A DNA stretch of 64,000 bases from Paralithodes platypus. Lineage: Eukaryota; Arthropoda; Malacostraca; Decapoda; Lithodidae. The stretch is taken from positions 6,598,463 to 6,662,462 of the forward strand of contig CM064545.1 of the NCBI GenBank assembly GCA_032716605.1, read 5' to 3'. The notes below the pieces were generated by a model, which was not told the DNA's origin, ran no database searches, and saw only the letters and a list, made by a program, of their open reading frames with translations. Below, one piece after another: positions 19,614 to 30,995 of this stretch. Numbering within the stretch: the stretch's first letter is position 1; each line of letters opens with the position of its first letter. The translations under genes and the position numbers were made by a program.

Positions 19614-21180
19614 TGTGACGCTCCTGCATAGTAGCCACGTGCGGGCATGCGCGAGTGTCGGCTGCCCAGCCGTTTAGAAACCGGCTGGCGGAAGCCGGCC
19701 GGCCGGCTTTTCCTTAGTATATAGCCTACGACAATGTAACTAATGTCTGGGATATTCTTATGTTGTTTCACAGCTTGAAGCTGCCCTTATTCTTAACCAA
19801 CACATCTTAGTATATTTTATTCTCGATAGTTGATTGTTTCATTATAATATATAAGATGTAAGTCTAGTGAGAGTGGGAGGAGACGAGCGGGAGAGAGAGA
19901 CCGGCTGGGGGACGTTGCTTTGCGCGGGCGCGGAATAGACTAGCTTGGGGACGAGCCTGATGTTGCCATTTGATCGCAACGTTAGGCTTAGTTTCGACTC
20001 ACGCAAGGGGTAGAGGATTTTGACCCGGCAACGGTGTTGAGTGTTGCCAAGCATGGGATGTATTTTGCATGCCTAGGGTGGGGTCCAGACAGATTCAAGA
20101 CTTAGAGCTCACCTCACTGTCGTACTCTTCGGACCCCCTTGATATCTATCCCTCTCAACCCCACTTAGAAACTTTCTCTCTTACTTTGTACACCTTCTTT
20201 CCACTACTTCACCAATCTATTTAATTATCCCATCCCCTTGATAGACCTTATATCTATTATTGTATTAACGACGAGCTCTCAGATAATTAGATAGGATTTT
20301 GGGCCTTATGCAGAGATGTAATTGTTAATGAGACCTAGGAAGCTTTTTTGTTGTCTCATATTTGGTGGTTTCATGCTTGCTAGTGTGTTCTTGTGGCTGG
20401 TGAGCAGGGGCTAGAACGGAGGGGAGGCTTTTTGCGATCCTTTAAGTAAAGTCTGCTGGTGCGAGAGTCAGATACTTGGGATCTGAGTCTCTCAAGAGAG
20501 CACCCTTTCAATTAGAGTAATTTGGCGCACAGACTTGGGAACGTCGGACTCTGTCCGAGCAGGCTTGCCTGACTAAGAGTGAGAAGCACACCTGTATGTG
20601 GTTATGTTGCGAGTTGCTGCCTTTATTTAATTATACCTATGCCATTATACACTGTAGGTCCTATCACTAGTATTTATTCCTGCTTATTAGTTAAGAGTTC
20701 TCTAAATCCGTAACGTACTTTCTTTGCTAAGCATCAGATCCTACAGTAGCCGCATGCAGTTTAGAAACCTGCATCTTGTCTACCTGTACGATGTTTTGAG
20801 GACTGTTTGCTCTCACCTTCTTTCACGCAGGGGTGATTAGTTGTATTAATTAACGTAACGTTAAATGTACTTTCTTCTAGTTTGTTATTAAATTGTTTCT
20901 GCAATTTAATTCTGTTATCTATCTTTTCCTTGAAGCTTTAAGTCAACTTAATTGTGATCTTTTATATAGCCTGCTTGACAATCAGCAGTCTATAGTGCGT
21001 GCACCCTGTAACCGAGTCGTAGGATACCTCGTTGGCCAGGCAGGACTCTTGACGGTTTAGGGTGGTTTGTTGCCTGGGTTTATAGATAAGGGTTGGATCT
21101 AGCGTTTTCCGTTGTTGCTTGTTGCCGCATACCTAGTCCAATAGAAAGAGCCCAGTGTTTATATATCCCAGGACGTAACA
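19614..21180 (+). repeat. 5' LTR of the Gmr1-like element
   Basis: 1567 bp from TGTGACGCTCC to CCAGGACGTAACA (TG...CA ends). It matches the 3' LTR along its length but lacks two blocks present there: 27556-27717 and about 27799-27969. The breakpoints are at about 20465 and 20547 here, and the first has a short direct repeat (gag), suggesting deletions. Other differences are scattered substitutions. Confidence 0.92.
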
Positions 21181-21200
21181 AATGGCGACCTTGCATAGGA
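21181..21200 (+). promoter_or_regulatory. Primer-binding-site-like sequence
   Basis: Just after the LTR end the sequence reads 'aaTGGCGACCTTGC'. TGG would pair with a tRNA 3' CCA, and TGGCGAC fits a tRNA ending GTCGCCA, as some animal tRNA-Ser do. The exact primer is an inference. Confidence 0.55.
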
Positions 21201-21368
21201 TTTACTGAACAGAGGAATATAGTGGTCATTTGTTTTGAGATTCCTTATGATTAGAGGAATACAGTGGACATAGTTTTGTTTTGGGAGCAACCAATATAAC
21301 ACATTAAAGACTTTAAATAACATTAGTATATACATACTTGCATAGGAGATAAGGCACATTCTATAACC

Positions 21369-22797
21369 GTGATAATTACTGCAGTGCACAAACATGATAC
21401 ATTAGAACACAGTGGTGGGTCAGGTCACGATACGGGCTCGGAGGGAGAAAGACCTGTGGAGTGGCTAGTCGATAGCGAGAAGGGTGCTAGAAGATTTTTA
21501 GAGGTGCCCCTTACCGCTGCCAGGGTGTTGAAGCTGAATAAGTATGGCTTAAAGTGTGTGGCAGGTCTGCAGAGTCACCAGGGTTTAAGTGGCATGAGGA
21601 AAGATCAGCTGAGGACTTTGATATTGGGTTTAGAAGGGAGAGACCTGGGTGGAGAGGCGACTGGGGGCCCCGGTCCCCAGCCCCCCCTCCACTCTACCCC
21701 CATATCAAACGTCAGGGTGCCTGAATTTAGTACATTACCCCCAAGTTGATGGTCAATGGCAGCGTGGAATTCAATCACAGGGACCCTCCCCATTAAATGC
21801 ACCTTCCCCTCCTCAAGGGTTGACTCCAGATTTGTTGTTTCGGCTTGAGATGGCCAAGGTTGAGGCCGCCGAAAGACAGGTTAGAGTTCAGGGTGAGGCT
21901 GCAAAGAGAACAGCTATACAAGAGGCTGAACTGCAGGCAGAGTCTACTAGGTATCGGGCTGACAGGGAGCTGGAGAGATCTCGAGTGGATGTAACAGGGC
22001 GTAATATTGGGGGAGGTAATAGACATCGGGACCAATCATTGTCGCACCTGCTTAAACTAGTTCCTGTGTTCGATGAATCATGTGTGACTGAGTTTTTTAT
22101 GCGATTTGAGAAGAAGTGTCAGGAACACCAGTGGCCTCAGGAAAAGTGGGCAGCATTAGTTTCATCAAGACTCCTAGGAAAGGGGCTAAAAGCGTATGAT
22201 GCACTAACTTTAGAGTCCTGTCTAGTTTATGATGAGCTAAAGAAGGCTGTGCTACGGGCCTATGAGTTACAACCAGAAACTTACCGCTTGAAGTTTCGGG
22301 GTGTTACTAAGGGCAAGGATAGTACCTTCCTAGAACACGCCCGGGACTTGTCTGATGCACTACGACATTGGCTGCGTTCTGAGAGGGCAGCTACTTTTGA
22401 GGAGTTGAGTGAGCTGGTTCTCTTGGAGCAGTTCTTTAAGTGCACAGGCGGGGACTTAACATTAAATATAAAGGAAAAAAATCCTAGAACTCTCCAGGAG
22501 GCAGCAGAAATGGCTGACCTCCGACTGTCATTAATTCGAGGGTGTGGAGCAGCAGCTAGGAGTGAGTCGGGTGCAAAGGATCGTACCCCTCCCCCTCCCA
22601 AGAATTTTGATACACATAAATACACAAAACCATCTAGCACTGACAATAAAACTGAACATAAACCAAATACCGTCCCGTATAAGAAGTCTAATGGTACCTC
22701 CCACTCTCAAGGGAAACCAAAGAGTTAAGAGTGCTTTGCATGTCACAAGGAGGGTCACTTTGCAAATGCTTGTCCGAACAAGCCACCAAACAAGGTT
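21369..22797 (+). pseudogene. Gmr1-like gag (SCAN-type capsid and zinc knuckle)
   Basis: The N-terminal part (21369-21749) is in one frame and the remainder (21649-22728) in the next, so a frameshift lies near 21690-21750. The middle is a long charged helix (AKVEAAERQVRVQGEAAKR). The capsid follows: LLKLVPVFDESCVTEFFMRF, WAALVSSRLLGKGLKAYDAL, DELKKAVLRAYELQPETYR and LSELVLLEQFFKC. This pattern is like the SCAN domain, which is known to derive from a Gmr1-like capsid. A TAA (22726-22728) directly precedes a CCHC knuckle, CFACHKEGHFANAC. The same frame continues into the protease, so gag and pol were probably one polyprotein. Confidence 0.82.
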
Positions 22798-23154
22798 GTG
22801 TCATTGGTCCGCAGCATAGGGGTGTCGCCTATATCTTCTGAGTTTGCCAAGGGTAGTTCGTCAGAGGTTGGGACACAGCCTGTGTTCAAGAGTCCGGAAG
22901 GCTCGAACCCTGTCCGCGACGTCTTTGGGGGTCATAGAGGGCATGGTTTTGTGAGGTGGGCTGGCGAAAGGCGAGGAGTTAAGCTATTGCGTGATACTGG
23001 GGCTTCTCAGACCTTGTTAAAGAACTTTACTGGTAGGCCGATTAACGCTGCTCGGGTGGTGGTCAGGGGATCAATGCTACGAAGTCCTACCCGCTGGTGC
23101 GGATGGAGCTGGAGGTGGGTGGTGTGGCGAAGGAACTGGATGTCGGAATTGTAG
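22798..23154 (+). pseudogene. Gmr1-like aspartic protease region
   Basis: In frame with the zinc knuckle. The active-site motif is LLRDTGASQTLL (D-T-G). Downstream the frame is lost around 23076: the flap-side and second-half sequence (ENLPVGGVNLLLGNDF) is read in the frame of the 23097-25370 ORF. The protease would cut the polyprotein. Confidence 0.82.
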
Positions 23155-25370
23155 AGAACTTGCCTGTTGGGGGCGTCAACCTCCTCCTCGGCAACGACTT
23201 TGCGGTGCCTGCTCCTAAGGTTTCACCCTTGGTCGTTGCCGAGAAGGCGGCCGACGTTAGTAGGGAGGAACAGGAGTGGGTTGAGAAGTGTAGCGTACAA
23301 ACTATGGCGTGTGTTGTGACGCGTTCTCAGACATCCGGAGCCTTGCAGCCACCACCTCAGTCTATCAAACCGCGGAGGAAAGGTCACAAGAAAACGGGAA
23401 GTGTTGGTCAATTGGAGAGTTTTGAGCCGGCTGTGTTTCTTGGTGACTCATTATTGGCACCTATGTTAGAGTCTGGAGAGGCCCCAGGGCCTGTCACCGC
23501 TAGTGCAGGTGCAGGGCAGGAAGAGACTCTGCGACAGCATCGTTATGCGCAGCGTGAGGAAAGGATGGCTCAGTGGGACATTGGAGGTGGAAATAAATTA
23601 TTTAAGATGAACTTGGATAATCTGTCACCTGCTGATATATGTTCCTTGCAGCTGGAAGATCCTGAAGTCAGGGCGTGTGGTAATGGTGCTATCGAACTGG
23701 AGAGCGATGGGGATGCGCAGCCTGGTGATTTTTTCTTGTCCGAGAGACATCAGGATCCCAAGAAAAAGTTGGATGGCGGGTCAGGATTAGTGGACCAGTT
23801 AGTAGTACCGAGGGTGTGCCGTGAGAGCTTATTGAGATTAGCTCATGATGTGCCTTTGGCAGGGCACCTGGGGGCACGTAAGACGGAGGCATCTCTGAGC
23901 AAGCTTTTCCGGTGGCCTGGGTTAAAGGCGAGTGTCGTGTCATGGGTGTCACAGTGTCACACTTGTCAAGTTGTTGGGAAACCCAATCAGGTCACCCCGA
24001 GAGCCCCATTACAACCCATCCCTGTCATTGGGCCGCCCTTCAGCAAGGTAGTTATCGATATGGTTGGCCCATTGCCCCCCACTAGTGCCGGCAATAAATT
24101 TTTACTAACTGTAATGGATGTAGCAACACGGTATCCAGATGCTTACCCCATGCGCAACGGGATGGCTAAGACTGTTGTCAAAAACCTACTTGTCTATTTC
24201 TCTCGTTATGGCTACCCTCAGGAGATCCAGTCTGATCAGGGATCCAATTTTACTTCTGCTCTGTTTAAGCAGACCATGCAGCAACATGGGATAGTGTCTG
24301 TGGTGTCATCTGCCTATCATCCCGAGAGTCAGGGAGTTTTGGAAAGGGGGCACTCGACTCTCAAGAGTATGTTGCGGTGTTATAGCATGGAGAATGGGAA
24401 GGACTGGGATCTAGGTCTCCCATACGTTTTATTTGCTGCGAGAGAAGTACCTGGGGAGAGCTTGGGATTTAGCCCGAATGAGTTGGTTTTTGGACACAGG
24501 GCCAGGGAGATCTGGGAGGGAGTCACAAAGCCATGCTCGCTTCTAAAGTATGTAGTTGAAAGCCGTGAGAGAATGCTAAAGAGCTTGGAGGTAGCAGGTC
24601 GGAACCTTAAGAGTTCACAAGCTCAGATGAAGGACAGATACGACCAGAAGGTGAAGCTGAGGGAGTTTGAAGTAGATCAGGAAGTACTGATACTACTGCC
24701 TCTGGTGGGACACCCCTTGTCTGCCAAGTATTCTGGTCCATATCGGGTTGTAAGGAAGGTTTCTGATCTCGACTATTTAGTAGCTACTCCTGATCGTAAG
24801 AAAAAGAACCAACTTTGCCATGTAAATCTGATGGAAGAGTATGTGAGGCGCCCCTCTGAGCCTCTCACTGTCCCGGTGTTGATCTGCAGCGATCGTGGTG
24901 GAGAAGGAGGAAGGGATAGTCAAGCTGCGGGGGAGGATAATTGGGACTGTCATGTTTCCGCGGATCAGTGGGCGGGGAATTCTAGACAAGTGGCTCACGA
25001 GTTGATATTGCACCTGCTTGAGCAACAGCGTGTAGCTGTGCAGCACTTGTTTGATTCAAACCCAGCTGTTTTCGCGGAGCATCCTGGCCTCACTACTCAA
25101 GCGGTGCACGATGTCGATGTTGGGGACCACCCGCCCTTTAAATCAGTGCCATACCGTGTTCCCCCTATTAAATTACCAGCACTTAGGGAAGAGCTGGATT
25201 ATATGCTGAAACGTGGGCTGATTTCTGAGGGTGCAGTAAGGTGGACTTCCCCCGTCACACTGCAGCCCAAACCAGATGGCAAGATGCGGTTTTGTATAGA
25301 TTTCCGCAGGTTGAATGGTAACCCCCACAAATGCCTACCCTCTCCCTCGCGTGGACGACAGTGTGGATAA
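23097..25370 (+). CDS. Gmr1-like pol: protease end, integrase, start of RT
   Basis: A single 757-codon open frame. In order: the protease end (LLLGNDFA, about residue 30); a linker (residues 60-240); the integrase zinc domain with H and C pairs (LRLAHDVPLAGHLGARK, then CHTCQ, about residues 247-285); the catalytic core D-D-E (VIDMVGPLPP, IQSDQGSNFTS, HPESQGVLERGH, about residues 318-425); a GPY/F module (KYSGPYRVV, about residue 545); then, with no stop, the RT fingers (FDSNPAVFAEHPGL, YRVPPIKLPALREELDYML, SPVTLQPKPDGKMRFCIDF). Having an integrase ahead of the RT in one frame proves the domain order. The frame ends at a frameshift near 25315-25330. Confidence 0.9.
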   Translation: MRMELEVGGVAKELDVGIVENLPVGGVNLLLGNDFAVPAPKVSPLVVAEKAADVSREEQEWVEKCSVQTMACVVTRSQTSGALQPPPQSIKPRRKGHKKTGSVGQLESFEPAVFLGDSLLAPMLESGEAPGPVTASAGAGQEETLRQHRYAQREERMAQWDIGGGNKLFKMNLDNLSPADICSLQLEDPEVRACGNGAIELESDGDAQPGDFFLSERHQDPKKKLDGGSGLVDQLVVPRVCRESLLRLAHDVPLAGHLGARKTEASLSKLFRWPGLKASVVSWVSQCHTCQVVGKPNQVTPRAPLQPIPVIGPPFSKVVIDMVGPLPPTSAGNKFLLTVMDVATRYPDAYPMRNGMAKTVVKNLLVYFSRYGYPQEIQSDQGSNFTSALFKQTMQQHGIVSVVSSAYHPESQGVLERGHSTLKSMLRCYSMENGKDWDLGLPYVLFAAREVPGESLGFSPNELVFGHRAREIWEGVTKPCSLLKYVVESRERMLKSLEVAGRNLKSSQAQMKDRYDQKVKLREFEVDQEVLILLPLVGHPLSAKYSGPYRVVRKVSDLDYLVATPDRKKKNQLCHVNLMEEYVRRPSEPLTVPVLICSDRGGEGGRDSQAAGEDNWDCHVSADQWAGNSRQVAHELILHLLEQQRVAVQHLFDSNPAVFAEHPGLTTQAVHDVDVGDHPPFKSVPYRVPPIKLPALREELDYMLKRGLISEGAVRWTSPVTLQPKPDGKMRFCIDFRRLNGNPHKCLPSPSRGRQCG

Positions 25371-26378
25371 GATAGGAAAGGCCAAGTTCCTCACTAAGAT
25401 AGACCTTGTTAAGGATTATTGGCAAGTGCCCTTGTCTGAGCGAGCGCGAGAGGTGTGTGGGTTTGTGGAGGACGGTGCCACACATCGTTGCCATGTTATG
25501 CCCGTGCAACGTTTCAGAAATTAATGAACGACATTGTAGCCGACATTCCCAACTGTACGGTGTACCTAGATGATGTCATAATATACGACGATGATTTTAA
25601 CAGTCACTGTGCTCACATCGGACAGCTTTTTAATAAACTGAATGAAGCAGGTTTGGTGGTAAACCTGGGTAAGTGCGATTTTGTCAGAGCCACAGTTTCG
25701 TACCTGGGGTTCGAGGTGGGGATGGGTCAGGTGTGCCCTCCACAGACAAAGATCAAAGCCATCGATCAGTTTCCCCAGCCTACGACTAAGAAACAAATCA
25801 TGCGGTTTCTAGGTATGATAGGCTATTATCGTCGCTTCATCAAAGGCTATTCGACTGTACTTGCACCTTTAACTGACTTGTTATCTAAGGACAAGAAGTT
25901 CCGGTGGTCTCCTGAGTGTGCAGAGGCGTTTTCCTTGGTGAAACACCTGTTATGTACCCACCCCATACTCAGGGCCCTGGACTTCAGCAGACCTTTTCAG
26001 CTGGCGACTGATGCCAGTGGCGTAGGGGCTGGGGCTGTCTTGTTACAGACAGATGATCAAGGTATCGAACATCCAGTGAGTTTTTACAGTAAAAAATTCA
26101 ATAGTGCACAAAGGAATTACTCTGTAATTGAAAAAGAACTCCTGGCGATAGTGCTGGCGCTCAGGCACTTCGATGTATATGTTCCGGCTTTCGGACCAGT
26201 CGTAGTGGTTTATACCGATCATCACCCTCTGAAATTCTTGAATCAGTTTCATAACCGGAATATGAGGCTGACCAGGTGGTCACTCATGCTTCAGGAGTAT
26301 AATTTGGACATACGCCATATTGCCGGTTCTGATAACGTGATAGAGGATTGTCTATCAAGGGTGGATGTTGTTGGTTAG
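25315..26378 (+). pseudogene. Gmr1-like RT palm and RNase H
   Basis: 25315-25524 gives NAYPLPRVDDSVDKIG, AKFLTKIDLVKDYWQVPL (first catalytic D) and the region before the palm. A frameshift near 25490 leads to 25455-26378, with TVYLDDVIIYDDDF (YLDD), FLGMIGYYRRFIKGYS, FQLATDASGVGAGAVLLQ (RNase H first D), YSVIEKELLAIVLALRHF (E) and VVVYTDHHPLKFL (TDH). The frame ends naturally at 26378. No integrase or chromodomain follows, and only non-coding sequence of about 320 bp separates it from the 3' LTR. Two frameshifts break an otherwise well-kept domain. Confidence 0.9.
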
Positions 26379-26703
26379 ACTGCTACAGGATTGAGGGTTG
26401 AGTGTGGAGGAAAATAGGCTGTCACTGTAGTTCAGCCGAAAAAACAAATTAAAAAAGCAAAACAAAATTATAAAAACTCTTTATTTTTATAACGTGTAGA
26501 ATTTTGTATAAGATGTTGTAGCAGTATCTTAAGTTGAATGTTTTCGCTTATTGTCGCTAAGTTAGTTGAACTTGCTCGGTGGTGTGCAACAGTCTTTATT
26601 TTTTTTATATATAGTGCCTTGTGTCGCAACAGTGTGTGGTACTATGAGAAGCTTTCTGTTAGATATGAAGAACTTAGTCAAGTGTCTTTTATCTTGGGGG
26701 AGG
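26379..26703 (+). promoter_or_regulatory. Gmr1-like 3' leader and polypurine tract
   Basis: A non-coding AT-rich stretch ending GGGGGAGG (26696-26703) immediately before the 3' LTR, the expected site for plus-strand priming. Confidence 0.8.
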
Positions 26704-28604
26704 TGTGACGCTCCTGCATAGTAGCCACGTGCGGGCATGCGCGAGTGTCGGCTGCCCAGCCGTTTAGAAACCGGCTGACGGCAGCCGGCCGGCCGGCTTT
26801 TCCTTAGTATATAGCCTACGACAATGTAACTAATGTCTGGGATATTCTTATGTTGTTTCACAGCTTGAAGCTGCCCTTATTCTTAACCAACACATCTTAG
26901 TATATTTTATTCTCGATAGTTGATTGTTTCATTATAATATATAAGATGTAAGTCTAGTGAGAGTGGGAGGAGACGAGCGGGAGAGAGAGACCGGCTGGGG
27001 GACGTTGCTTTACGCGGGCGTGGAATAGACTAGCTTGGGGACGAGCCTGATGTTGCCATTTGATCGCAACGTTAGGCTTAGTTTCGACTCACGCAAGGGG
27101 TAGAGGATTTTGACCCGGCAACGGTGTTGAGTGTTGCCAAGCATGGGATGTATTTTGCATGCCTAGGGTGGTGTCCAGACAGATTCAAGACTTAGAGCTC
27201 ACCTCACTGTCGTACCCTTCGGACCCCCTTGATATCTATCCCTCTCAACCCCACTTAGAAACTTTCTCTCTTACTTTCTATACCTTCCTTCCACTACTTC
27301 ACCAATCTATTTAATTATCCCATCCCCTTGATAGACCTTATATCTATTATTGTATTAACGACGAGCTCTCAGATAATTAGATAGGATTTTGGGCCTTATG
27401 CAGAGATGTAATTGTTAATGAGACATAGGAAGCTTTTTTATTGTCTCATATTTGGTGGTTTCATGCTTGCTAGTGTGTTCTTGTGGCTGGTGAGCAGGGG
27501 CTAGACCGGAGGGGAGGCTTTTTGCGATCCTTTAAGTAAAGTCTGCTGGTGCGAGTCCTGTGGACCTGCACGACTTTACTAGGATACCCGTGGGAGTCTG
27601 GGGGCATTTTCTTGTCTGTGTGCCTGTGTGTCTAGTGTTGTGTTGTGTGAGGGCCCTTGCCTAGTCCACTCAGCACTGCGCTAGCACGCCTTGCGTTTGT
27701 TTTAGGGTCGCCAGGAGAGAGTCAGATACTTGGGATCTGAGTCTCTCAAGAGAGCACCCTTTCAATTAGAGTAATTTGGCGCACAGACTTGGGAACGTCC
27801 CTAGGCTAGAGCAGGTGGCTCAGCCCGGGTATCCGAAGCCTATATCCTTCCGGCTAGACCTCTGCCACCTGGCAGATTAACAGCTAGCGGTTTATTATAT
27901 CTGTATGCTTGTTATTGTGCCACAGTTTACCGTTTTTGTGAGCATTGTGAGTCAGGGTGTGGCTTAGAGACTCTGTCCGAGCAGGCTTGCCTGACTAAGA
28001 GTGAGAAGCACACCTGTATGTGGTTTTGTTGCGAGTTGCTGCCTTTATTTAATTATACCTATGCCATTATACACTGTAGGTCCTATCACTAGTATTTATT
28101 CCTGCTTATTAGTTAAGAGTTCTCTAAATCCGTAACGTACTTTCTTTGCTAAGCATCAGATCCTACAGTAGCCGCATGCAGTTTAGAACCCTGCATCTTG
28201 TCTACCTGTACGATGTTTTGAGGACTGTTTCCTCTCACCTTCTTTCACGCAGGGGTGATTAGTTGTATTAATTAACGTAACGTTAAATGTACTTTCTTCT
28301 AGTTTGTTATTAAATTGTTTCTGCAATTTAATTCCGTTATCTATCTTTTCGTTGAAGCTTTAAGTCAACTTAATTGTGTGATATTTTATATAGCCTGCTT
28401 GACTATCAGCAGTCTATAGTGCGTGCACCCTGTAACCGAGTCATAGGATACCTCGTTGTCCAGGCAGGACTCTTGACGGTTTAGGGTGGTTTGTTGCCTG
28501 GGTTTATAGATAAGGGTTGGATCTAGCGTTTTCCGTTGTTGCTTGTTGCCGCATACCTAGTCCAATAGAAAGAGCCCAGTGTTTATATATCCCAGGACGT
28601 AACA
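26704..28604 (+). repeat. 3' LTR of the Gmr1-like element
   Basis: 1901 bp with the same TGTGACGCTCC start and GGACGTAACA end as the 5' LTR. It carries two additional blocks of about 162 and 171 bp. It is followed by ATAT (28605-28608), matching 19610-19613 as a 4-bp target-site duplication. Confidence 0.92.
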
Positions 28605-28669
28605 ATATTATAATATGATATTTAACTCCAGACTGCCTAGTAGGGACTGCAAGGTATGTACTGTCTGTG

Positions 28670-28741
<72 letters not shown>

Positions 28742-29711
28742 CACAACATATCAGTTCGGTCAAACACTCTGTACTAGAAAATACAATTTCCAGATAATAA
28801 TGCAACCACTTAATCATTTATTATATTTTACAGAATTGCATGAATCGCAATAATTTTAGGAATGTTGCGATAAATCTAGTTAATGCCATTGTGCTTTTCA
28901 TAAGGTTTCCTCTTCAATACGATGGTTTCTTTTCATAATTTACTCACATTATCCAATGTATATCAGGTTGTGAAGGATCTCTGGGAGTCATGAGGGTAAA
29001 TAACAGATATCTTAACTATTTTACGGAGATGAAGTATATCGCCTAATGATAGCCAGGAAAAAGAAGAAAAAATAATGTCATGCTATGTGATTAGTCGTTC
29101 CTTCATATTATTTCATCAGAAGGACAACTACTGTTCATATGTTGGGATTAAAGACTAGTCAAGTCATGTAAATTAACACCAAGTGAGATTTGTTTGTTTT
29201 GCTGTTGCCAATAGTTTTTTGTTTATTACTATTTATTACAAGTCATAGGATGGGCAAATATAGTTAGACAAGTCAGGATGGCGCAGTTCAGCTAGTGATG
29301 AAAGCAACCATATGAAATATATAATACCTCTTTGTATTCTTTACGAAAGATATATGAAATAGCCTACATTTGATTTTCAGCAACATATACTCTCAAATCT
29401 TTCTTACATCGTGCTTCTCATCTATTGTGAATATTGTTTTATTTCATTCACAGTTGGTTTCATATAGCCTCCCCTTCTTTCATTCCGTCCACTTATTGTC
29501 ATTCCTGCATTGTTTGCTCTCGTATTGTCCTGTCTCTCGCTCTTGCTCGTTCCTCTCTCTCTCTCTCTCTCTCTCTCTCGCTTGCTCTCTCTCTCTGTCT
29601 CTATCTCGTGCTCTCCCTCGCTTTCTCTTGTTCTCTCTCTCTCGCTTGCTCTTGCTCTCTCTCTCTTTCTCTCCCTCGCTTGCTCTTGTTCTCTCTCTCG
29701 CTTGCTCGTGT

Positions 29712-29743
<32 letters not shown>

Positions 29744-30199
29744 ACTCTCACACACACACACTCTCTCTCTCTCTCTCTCTCTCTGTCCATAGTGGATTAG
29801 TTTCCCCCTTCCTTGTTGTTCATCTCCGGGCTTCATTTGGACGTGTCTTTCCCTCTGTTCACATTTACAAATATTATAACTGTGTTATTCAGAACGTTAT
29901 TATTCTATATTATGTTAGTATTTGATTACTGTTATTGTTTTGTGCTCTATAAAGACATACATATATACACTCCTGTTTCATGTGCTTGGCCTCTCTTACT
30001 GATTCCCTTTGTGCCTCACTTACACTGAGAGTAGTCCAGCATGCTCTCACAAACACCTCCTCCTCCTATCTACTTCACTACACTTAACATGCACACCACA
30101 CTTCCTCCTTCATAATTATTAAACAAATTATGAACACAGGCCCAGCCTCGGAGTCCCCCGGGGTGGGGGGGTGGGAGGTGGGGGGGCATAAATACCCCC
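28605..30199. other. Microsatellite-rich spacer
   Basis: (CT)n at about 28672-28738; long interrupted CT tracts at about 29550-29785 with a small (CA)n; G-runs at about 30160-30186. Long frames on both strands across 29370-29925 are Ser/Leu or Arg/Glu translations of the CT repeat. No gene seen in 28740-29540. Confidence 0.7.
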
Positions 30200-30995
30200 A
30201 CACATGCCCGACCTTCCCCTGACGACCCCGCTAAATACTCTGGATCACGGCCTGTCACTCTTACTATCAACTTTTGCAATATTCGCGGCCTTTCCTCTAA
30301 TTTTCGCTCTATCGAACACCATCTCTCCTCCTTCAAACCTGATCTTCTTTTCCTCACCGAAACCCAGGTATCTGAGACAACTTCCAGCAGCCCCTTTCTC
30401 TGTATCCTCCTACTTTCTCTATCCTAGTTTCAAAGCCAGAGGCAGATGTTGTGCATACGTGCACAACAAACTCACTTGCTCTCGTGTTCCCGATTTCGAC
30501 TCTTCTGAATTCTCAACTTTATGGCTCAAACTATGCTGTCATTCTCATACTAAATATTTCTGTGCTGTCTATCTTTCCCCTAACTCTACCGACTTTCCCA
30601 AATTCTTCGACTATCTAAACTCTAAAGTGGAACACATTCTATCTATCTCTCCCTTCTCTGAAATCTCCATCTTAGGAGATTTCAACATTCACCAGCGCCA
30701 ATGGCTCTCCTCTCACTCTACTGACCAACCTGGTGAACAAGCCTATGTCTTTTCTATCATAAATGACCTAGAGCAGCTGGTCCAACAACCCACCCATATC
30801 CCGGATCGCTTCGGAGATCGGCCCAACATTCTTGACTTATTTCTGACTTCCAACCCTTCTTCTTATACTGTCAATCTGTTCTCTCCTTTGGGCTCCTCCA
30901 ACCATAAACTTATCTCCGTCACCTGTCCTATCACTTCAGTACGGCCATCCGATCCTCCCTGCCGACTAGGAGGCTCTCTGGCAGTACTTCTTTGA
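30200..30995 (+). pseudogene. LINE-J AP-endonuclease
   Basis: [20 protein letters not shown] (N motif) and LLFLTETQV (catalytic E) are in one frame up to about 30390. From [17 protein letters not shown] the frame changes to the open frame that runs to 30995, with [19 protein letters not shown] (GDFN motif), DLFLTSNPS and [12 protein letters not shown] (SSNH in place of the usual SDH). The first 60 codons of the listed 30204 open frame are therefore a shadow. Confidence 0.82.

Larger units (their letters stand above)
19614..28604 (+). mobile_element. Gmr1-like Ty3/Gypsy LTR retrotransposon (integrase before RT)
   Basis: An 8991-bp element: 5' LTR (19614-21180), primer-binding-like TGGCGACC, gag (21369 on), zinc knuckle and protease (22729-23154), integrase (about 23820-24860), RT and RNase H (about 25060-26378), polypurine tract (26696-26703), 3' LTR (26704-28604). 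It is flanked by ATAT. The order PR-INT-RT-RH within one ORF (23097-25370) is the Copia-like order known among Ty3/Gypsy elements from the Gmr1 group; the usual Gypsy order is PR-RT-RH-INT. It has four or more coding breaks, so it is not intact. Confidence 0.88.

Noticed and set aside
19614..28604. Integrase-first order explained by two nested Gypsy elements
   Set aside because: The integrase and RT fingers share one uninterrupted frame, only one pair of LTRs and one polypurine tract exist, and no second integrase follows the RNase H.
28608..28853. Open frames across 28608-28853
   Set aside because: Created by (CT)n at 28672-28738.
29370..29925. Long open frames on both strands (up to 163 codons) rich in Ser/Leu or Arg/Glu
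   Set aside because: They are translations of a CT/GA simple repeat open in several frames at once; no domain.
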